NCBI RefSeq assembly: GCF_004209755.1
Contig: NZ_CP035913.1
Location: 7,192,001-7,256,000 of the forward strand
Origin: Pseudoduganella lutea
GTDB lineage: Bacteria; Pseudomonadota; Gammaproteobacteria; Burkholderiales; Burkholderiaceae_D
Direction of reading: 5' to 3'
DNA: 64,000 nt
Shown piece after piece: positions 59,932-64,000 of this stretch. The position numbers were made by a program, and so were the translations under genes. Numbering within the stretch: the stretch's first letter is position 1; the number at the start of each line of letters is the position of its first letter. The notes under the pieces were generated by a model. That model worked only from the letters and a program-made list of their open reading frames with translations. It made no database searches and was not told the origin of the DNA.

Positions 59932-61595
59932 GCGCCCTCCCCTTGCGGCAACGAATCTCCCGTGAAACCGGGCGGCCGGCCCAGCCCGCGCGCCCGGAAC
60001 AGCCATGCGGGCGAACAGCTCCATGCGTGGCAATAGCTGTTCGCGTGGATGTCGCCATACGGCGAAGCCAGTGGATCGGCGGGGTCGAACGCTTCCCAGA
60101 ACGTGTCGGCGCCCGCATCGAGCATGCCGCCCCAGTAAGAACGCACGAGTTCCAGCGCTTCCCCGGCCATCCCGCAGGCCAGCATGGCCTCGGCGATGTA
60201 GTGGTAAGCATACGGGGTGATGGGCCTCACGGCCTGCGGATCGGCCAGCGCGTTGCGCAAGGCCGCCTGCGCGACGTCCACCGATTCGGGAATCCCGGCC
60301 AGCACGATCCACGCCTGGGCCACGCACGACACCTGTTGCCCAGGGCCGCTCGTGTAAACGCCCCGCCCCGCGTCGAACAGCTGCTTGCGCGCGGCCGCCG
60401 CCATGCCGTCGACAAGCGGGCCATAGTGATCAACCTCGCCGGCGCAGTCGAGCAGTGCGGCCAGCGCCAGCATGCGCCGCAGCGCGAACACGATGACGGC
60501 ATGCGTGGCGGCACTCTTGTCCAGGCCGAAGGCCCAGTCGATGAAGCACCACGTTTCGCCCGTGTCGTGGAACATCAGCGTGTCGTCGAGCCGCGCCAGC
60601 AGGCAGTCGACCTGGCGCCGCGCCACCGGCCACAGCTCGCGGCCGCAGACGGTGTCCCCTGTCGCTTCCACGTACTCCTGCAACGTCACGCAGAACAGCG
60701 CCGCGTAGTCGAGCGTGGTGGTGTCGCCGTACGTCGGTTCCGGCCGCTCATAGACGCAGCCGTTCACCAGCCCGTCGGAACGCGGCAGGCCGGCAAACAG
60801 GTACAGGCAGCGCTTGACGACATCGTCGGCGCGCAGCGTGGCATAGCTGGCCAGCGCCTGCAGCCGCAGGTCGCCCACCCAGAGCCGCCGGTCACGCCGC
60901 GGGCCATCCTCGAACGCCGTCTGCAGGCAGTCCCGCAGGGTGCGCTGCGCAACGAGGTCGACCCGGCGGATCCATTCCGGATACGCCGCCGGCAACGGCG
61001 CCGGCTCGTTGCGGGCCGACGTGACCGCGTGCGCCGTCATCGCCTCGAAACGCACGCCGAAGCGGCGCGACGCGGCCAGTACCTCGACCTTCACGTAGCG
61101 GAACGCGTGCCGGCGCGGCAGCTTGGCCACCGCCGGAAGGTCGTCGATCGTGACGATCTCCTCCGGCAGCCACGCGGCGCTGATCCAGCCCGAATACGGA
61201 TAGAGCGGCTCGGCCACGTCGGTGGGCACTTCGCCGAACGTGAGCCGCAGGCGGATCGGACTGTCGGCAACGCTGCCCACCGGCACGGCGCGAAACGACA
61301 GGTAGCCCGTCAGGTGCTCGCCGAAATCGACGATGAAGGCGGCGCCCTCGGCCCAATCGCGGCGCGCCAGGTCGGCGCCACCGGCCACCGGCCGCATCGC
61401 ATGGCGCAATGCCAGGTCGGGCCGCGATTGCGCCTCCACCAGCGCGACCGGCAGGATGGCGCGCTCGTTCAGCGCCGGCGTCAAGGCCTGTGCCGTGCGC
61501 AGGAATGCCGCCACCGGTTCCCCGGCCGGCAGGTTGACCCGCCGCGCCTCCTCCGCCGCGTTGGCCTGGGCGATCTGTTCCGGACTTGGTTTCAT
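59928..61595 (-). CDS. Alpha-L-rhamnosidase-like protein (GH78), cytoplasmic
   Basis: 555 residues from the ATG at 61595, with AAGGAG upstream. There is no signal peptide, so it is cytoplasmic. The core (alpha/alpha)6 barrel contains F-E-D-G-P-R-R-D-R-R-L-W-V-G-D-L-R, the GH78 general acid region, and D-T-F-W-E-A-F-D-P further on. At 555 residues it is shorter than the usual ~900, lacking the N-terminal beta domains of extracellular members. Gene order (TonB receptor, GH78, MFS, GH3) indicates import of rhamnose-bearing oligosaccharides and cytoplasmic removal of rhamnose. Confidence 0.85.
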   Translation of the reverse strand: MKPSPEQIAQANAAEEARRVNLPAGEPVAAFLRTAQALTPALNERAILPVALVEAQSRPDLALRHAMRPVAGGADLARRDWAEGAAFIVDFGEHLTGYLSFRAVPVGSVADSPIRLRLTFGEVPTDVAEPLYPYSGWISAAWLPEEIVTIDDLPAVAKLPRRHAFRYVKVEVLAASRRFGVRFEAMTAHAVTSARNEPAPLPAAYPEWIRRVDLVAQRTLRDCLQTAFEDGPRRDRRLWVGDLRLQALASYATLRADDVVKRCLYLFAGLPRSDGLVNGCVYERPEPTYGDTTTLDYAALFCVTLQEYVEATGDTVCGRELWPVARRQVDCLLARLDDTLMFHDTGETWCFIDWAFGLDKSAATHAVIVFALRRMLALAALLDCAGEVDHYGPLVDGMAAAARKQLFDAGRGVYTSGPGQQVSCVAQAWIVLAGIPESVDVAQAALRNALADPQAVRPITPYAYHYIAEAMLACGMAGEALELVRSYWGGMLDAGADTFWEAFDPADPLASPYGDIHANSYCHAWSCSPAWLFRARGLGRPPGFTGDSLPQGEGA

Positions 61596-61625
61596 TGCTC
61601 TCCTTGTTGTCACGTGAAACGGTGC

Positions 61626-64000
61626 TTACCAGCGCTTGCTCAGGCTGACGGACACCACGCGGCCCAGTGGGTTGGCCGTATTGCCGTCGAAGCCCAGGAT
61701 CGAGCCGCCGGTATAGAACACGGGCGGGTCGCGGTCGAACAGGTTCGTCACGTCGATGGCCAGCGTGGTGTTGTCGAGAATGCCGCGGTCCTTGAAGTTC
61801 CAGGCGAAGTGGCCGTCGACCGTGTTGAAGCTCGACACGCGCTGCACCGGCGACACGCCCGTGTTGCGGAACGTGCCCACGTGGTTGGCGAACAGCGCCG
61901 CGCTGAAATCGCCGCGCACCAGGCCGGCCTGCAGCCGCACCTTGTTGCGCACCGCGTAGTTCGTGTCCAGCAGCTCGATGGTGTCCGCCACGCCCGGCAC
62001 GTTCTGGTCGAACGTCATCATGTGGCTGCCGGACAGGCCGAACTTCCACTGCCCCACGGCGCTCCTCAGCTGGTACTCCACGCTGTAGTCGATGCCCTGG
62101 ATCTTTTCATCGGCAAAATTCTGGCGGCGCAGGTCGTACACCACGTACGGCAGGCCGACATCGGGATACACGAGGCCGTCGTGGCGCATGCCCGCCAGCA
62201 GCGGTTCGACGATCCCGCGCCAGTCCGCATCGCTGGCACCGGCCGGCCGCAGGATGCGATATGGCGCGTATGCATCGATCGGATTGGTCAGCACGCCGAA
62301 CGTGGGGAACGTGATCACATCCTTGTAATCGATGCGGAAGTACGTCAGGCCCACCTTGAAGCCTTTCAACAGTTCCGGCCCCAGGTCGAGGCCCACGTTG
62401 TAGGTGTTGGCCTTTTCCGGTTTCAGGTTGTTGCCGCCTGCCAGCCACACCGCATAGTCGGAGGGTGCCGCGCTGGCACAGCCGATGTGCTGCACGGGAT
62501 TGCAGTCGGCGCGGATGACGCGGGTATCGATGGCCGTCGGCGCGTCGGCCAGGCTGGGCGCGTGGAACGAGCGGCCGGCGGAGAAGCGCACCTTCACGCC
62601 GTCCGTCACCGTCCAGTTGGCGCCCACCTTCGGATTGGTCGTGTTGCCCACGTCGCTGTACTTGTCCCAGCGCGCGGCCACCGACACGTCCAGCCTGCGC
62701 ACGCCGGGCAGCGCATTGGCGTCGCCGACGACGGGGAAATACAGCTCGCCGAACACGAAGTCGTCGTCGCGCGTGCCTTTCGACGTGTAGGGTGCCGACG
62801 TGAAGTTGCCGCCCACGGGGCCGGCCGACGTCAAGCCTTCCATTTCCTCGCGTCGGGTGCCCGCACCCAGTGCCGCCCTGGCCTTGCCGCCGCCCATCGC
62901 GAACAGCGGGCCATCGAGCTTCACCTGCGCTTCCTTCAGCGTATGCCGGGCGTTGTAGCGGGTGACGAAGTTGCCGATCCGCGCCAGCAGGCCGGCGCTC
63001 GTCTGCGCGCCGATGCCGGTCGGGTTGAACGTGCCGTCGGCCGCGCTGGCGATCGCCAGCGCCTGGTGGATGCCGTAGTTGTTGACGTCATCCTTCTCGA
63101 TGCCGTAATTGAAGGCGACCCTGGCGTTCCACTCGTTCGGCAACTGCACGTTGGCGCCTGCCACCAGGCTGCGCGTACTGGTGGTGATGCGGTTCGTGAA
63201 GGCGCCGAAATCCGCTTCGGGGTTGTACGTGACTGTTTGCGGCGCATTGGCCGCCGCGCCGGCAAGCGGCAGGTAGAAGGGGCTGGTCGAGGGCACCGTC
63301 AGCGCCAGGCCGCCGCTGGTCACGCCGCCACCGGTCACGCGCGAATCGAGGGTGCGACCGGAGTACAGGAAGCTGGCGAACAGCTCCGTGGATTCGCCGG
63401 CGTCCTGCCGCACGCTGAAGTATGCCTGGTCGCGGCGCTGCGCCGGATACAGGTCGTTGCCGCGGTTGCTTTCGCAACGGACCGGGTCGCCCGGCACGAG
63501 CGCGCCGTTACCGGCCCTGTTGCCGATGATGGGATAGTTGACGCCCCCCACGCTGGCGGTACCCGGCGTGCAGTTCGAGGAACGCGTGTCCGGCCCGCCC
63601 CAGCGGCGCTGGTCGGCCACCGCGTAGGAACGGCCAAAGCCGTCCAGTGCCGAGTTTTCCGACCGTTCGATGGCGGCCAGCGCATGGCCGCCATCCCATT
63701 TGTGGCCCACCAAGTGGCTGAAGTTCTTCGTGCGGTAGCCGTCGGCGCTGCCGAAGCGCGCCTTGGTCTCGGCGCCGTTGAAGTTCTTGCGGGGCACGAA
63801 GTTGATGACGCCGGCCACGGCATCGGAACCGTAGATGGCCGAGCCGCCGTCGGCCATCACTTCCACCCGTTCCAGGATCGAGGTGGGAATCGAACCCGCG
63901 TCCGGTGCGGTCTGGTTGATGCCGGCGCCGGGCAGGCGGTGGCCGTCGAGCAGCACGAGCGTGAGGCCGGCGCCGCCATTGCCCACGCCGATGCCGTGGA
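61626..64000 (-). CDS. TonB-dependent receptor, N-terminus cut by the window edge
   Basis: At least 791 residues; the frame is open through the right edge, so the signal peptide, TonB box and the first part of the plug are missing. The visible part starts H-G-I-G-V-G-N-G-G-A-G-L-T-L-V-L-L-D-G-H-R, then S-I-L-E-R-V-E-V-M-A-D-G-G-S-A-I-Y-G-S-D-A-V-A-G-V-I-N-F-V, the plug signature, and a barrel ending S-L-S-K-R-W. It belongs to a different subfamily from the two receptors above. It is the first visible gene of the operon, 30 bases before the rhamnosidase start. Confidence 0.95.
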   Translation of the reverse strand, partial: HGIGVGNGGAGLTLVLLDGHRLPGAGINQTAPDAGSIPTSILERVEVMADGGSAIYGSDAVAGVINFVPRKNFNGAETKARFGSADGYRTKNFSHLVGHKWDGGHALAAIERSENSALDGFGRSYAVADQRRWGGPDTRSSNCTPGTASVGGVNYPIIGNRAGNGALVPGDPVRCESNRGNDLYPAQRRDQAYFSVRQDAGESTELFASFLYSGRTLDSRVTGGGVTSGGLALTVPSTSPFYLPLAGAAANAPQTVTYNPEADFGAFTNRITTSTRSLVAGANVQLPNEWNARVAFNYGIEKDDVNNYGIHQALAIASAADGTFNPTGIGAQTSAGLLARIGNFVTRYNARHTLKEAQVKLDGPLFAMGGGKARAALGAGTRREEMEGLTSAGPVGGNFTSAPYTSKGTRDDDFVFGELYFPVVGDANALPGVRRLDVSVAARWDKYSDVGNTTNPKVGANWTVTDGVKVRFSAGRSFHAPSLADAPTAIDTRVIRADCNPVQHIGCASAAPSDYAVWLAGGNNLKPEKANTYNVGLDLGPELLKGFKVGLTYFRIDYKDVITFPTFGVLTNPIDAYAPYRILRPAGASDADWRGIVEPLLAGMRHDGLVYPDVGLPYVVYDLRRQNFADEKIQGIDYSVEYQLRSAVGQWKFGLSGSHMMTFDQNVPGVADTIELLDTNYAVRNKVRLQAGLVRGDFSAALFANHVGTFRNTGVSPVQRVSSFNTVDGHFAWNFKDRGILDNTTLAIDVTNLFDRDPPVFYTGGSILGFDGNTANPLGRVVSVSLSKRW

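Overview
The window is GC-rich, densely coded DNA. The gene types suggest a soil or plant-associated betaproteobacterium of the Massilia/Duganella kind (Oxalobacteraceae): several large TonB-dependent receptors of the carbohydrate type, Tat- and Sec-exported glycoside hydrolases, a PEP-CTERM surface protein, small porins, and LysR-controlled aromatic catabolism. The genus is inferred from gene content only. I saw no rRNA, tRNA, CRISPR array, transposase or integrase gene.

Layout. (1) 1-2.7 kb: the end of an AraC regulator, then three unrecognised genes whose intergenic gaps carry short REP-like repeats. (2) 2.8-13.4 kb: a polysaccharide-use locus with a GH2 enzyme and a PL26/YetA-like protein in one operon, a second GH2 enzyme, and a divergent TonB receptor. 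Rhamnogalacturonan or pectin side chains are a plausible target. (3) 13.6-16.9 kb: an accessory patch with a membrane protein carrying a receiver-like domain, an M23 peptidase, a type IV pilin-like gene without its normal stop, and an FRG-domain gene. (4) 17.0-19.9 kb: an MBOAT/AlgI acyltransferase with an SGNH-like partner, a two-gene O-acetylation cassette. (5) 20.2-22.1 kb: a small membrane protein and a PEP-CTERM protein with a 20-bp palindromic operator candidate. (6) 22.6-27.2 kb: a TonB receptor and GH43 enzyme operon. (7) 27.3-30.5 kb: a coupled subtilisin-like protease and metallo-beta-lactamase-fold pair, then a rare GH1 plus RmlD-like fusion. (8) 33.1-55.9 kb: a large catabolic region. 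It has a cyclase-family hydrolase with a divergent LysR regulator; a four-gene MMPL/YCF48/DUF1329/DUF1302 envelope transport operon; a seven-gene operon with a C-C hydrolase-like protein, ring-cleavage dioxygenase, FAD monooxygenase, cupin, FAH hydrolase, SDR and JmjC-like cupin; a porin; a second LysR regulator; and a substrate-binding protein, Rieske oxygenase and reductase operon. (9) 56.1-64 kb: a TonB receptor, alpha-L-rhamnosidase, MFS transporter and GH3 operon that runs off the right edge.

Two patterns cut across the genes. Four intergenic regions in the catabolic area share a CCATTTT-centred motif, always in the same orientation relative to the operon it precedes, so the dispersed catabolic genes may form one regulon. 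Separately, four genes (S8 protease, MBL protein, MMPL transporter, substrate-binding protein) contain five frame breaks. Each is repaired by one added C or G in a short C/G run, which suggests sequencing error more than decay. I annotate these four genes as frameshifted but probably functional in the organism.
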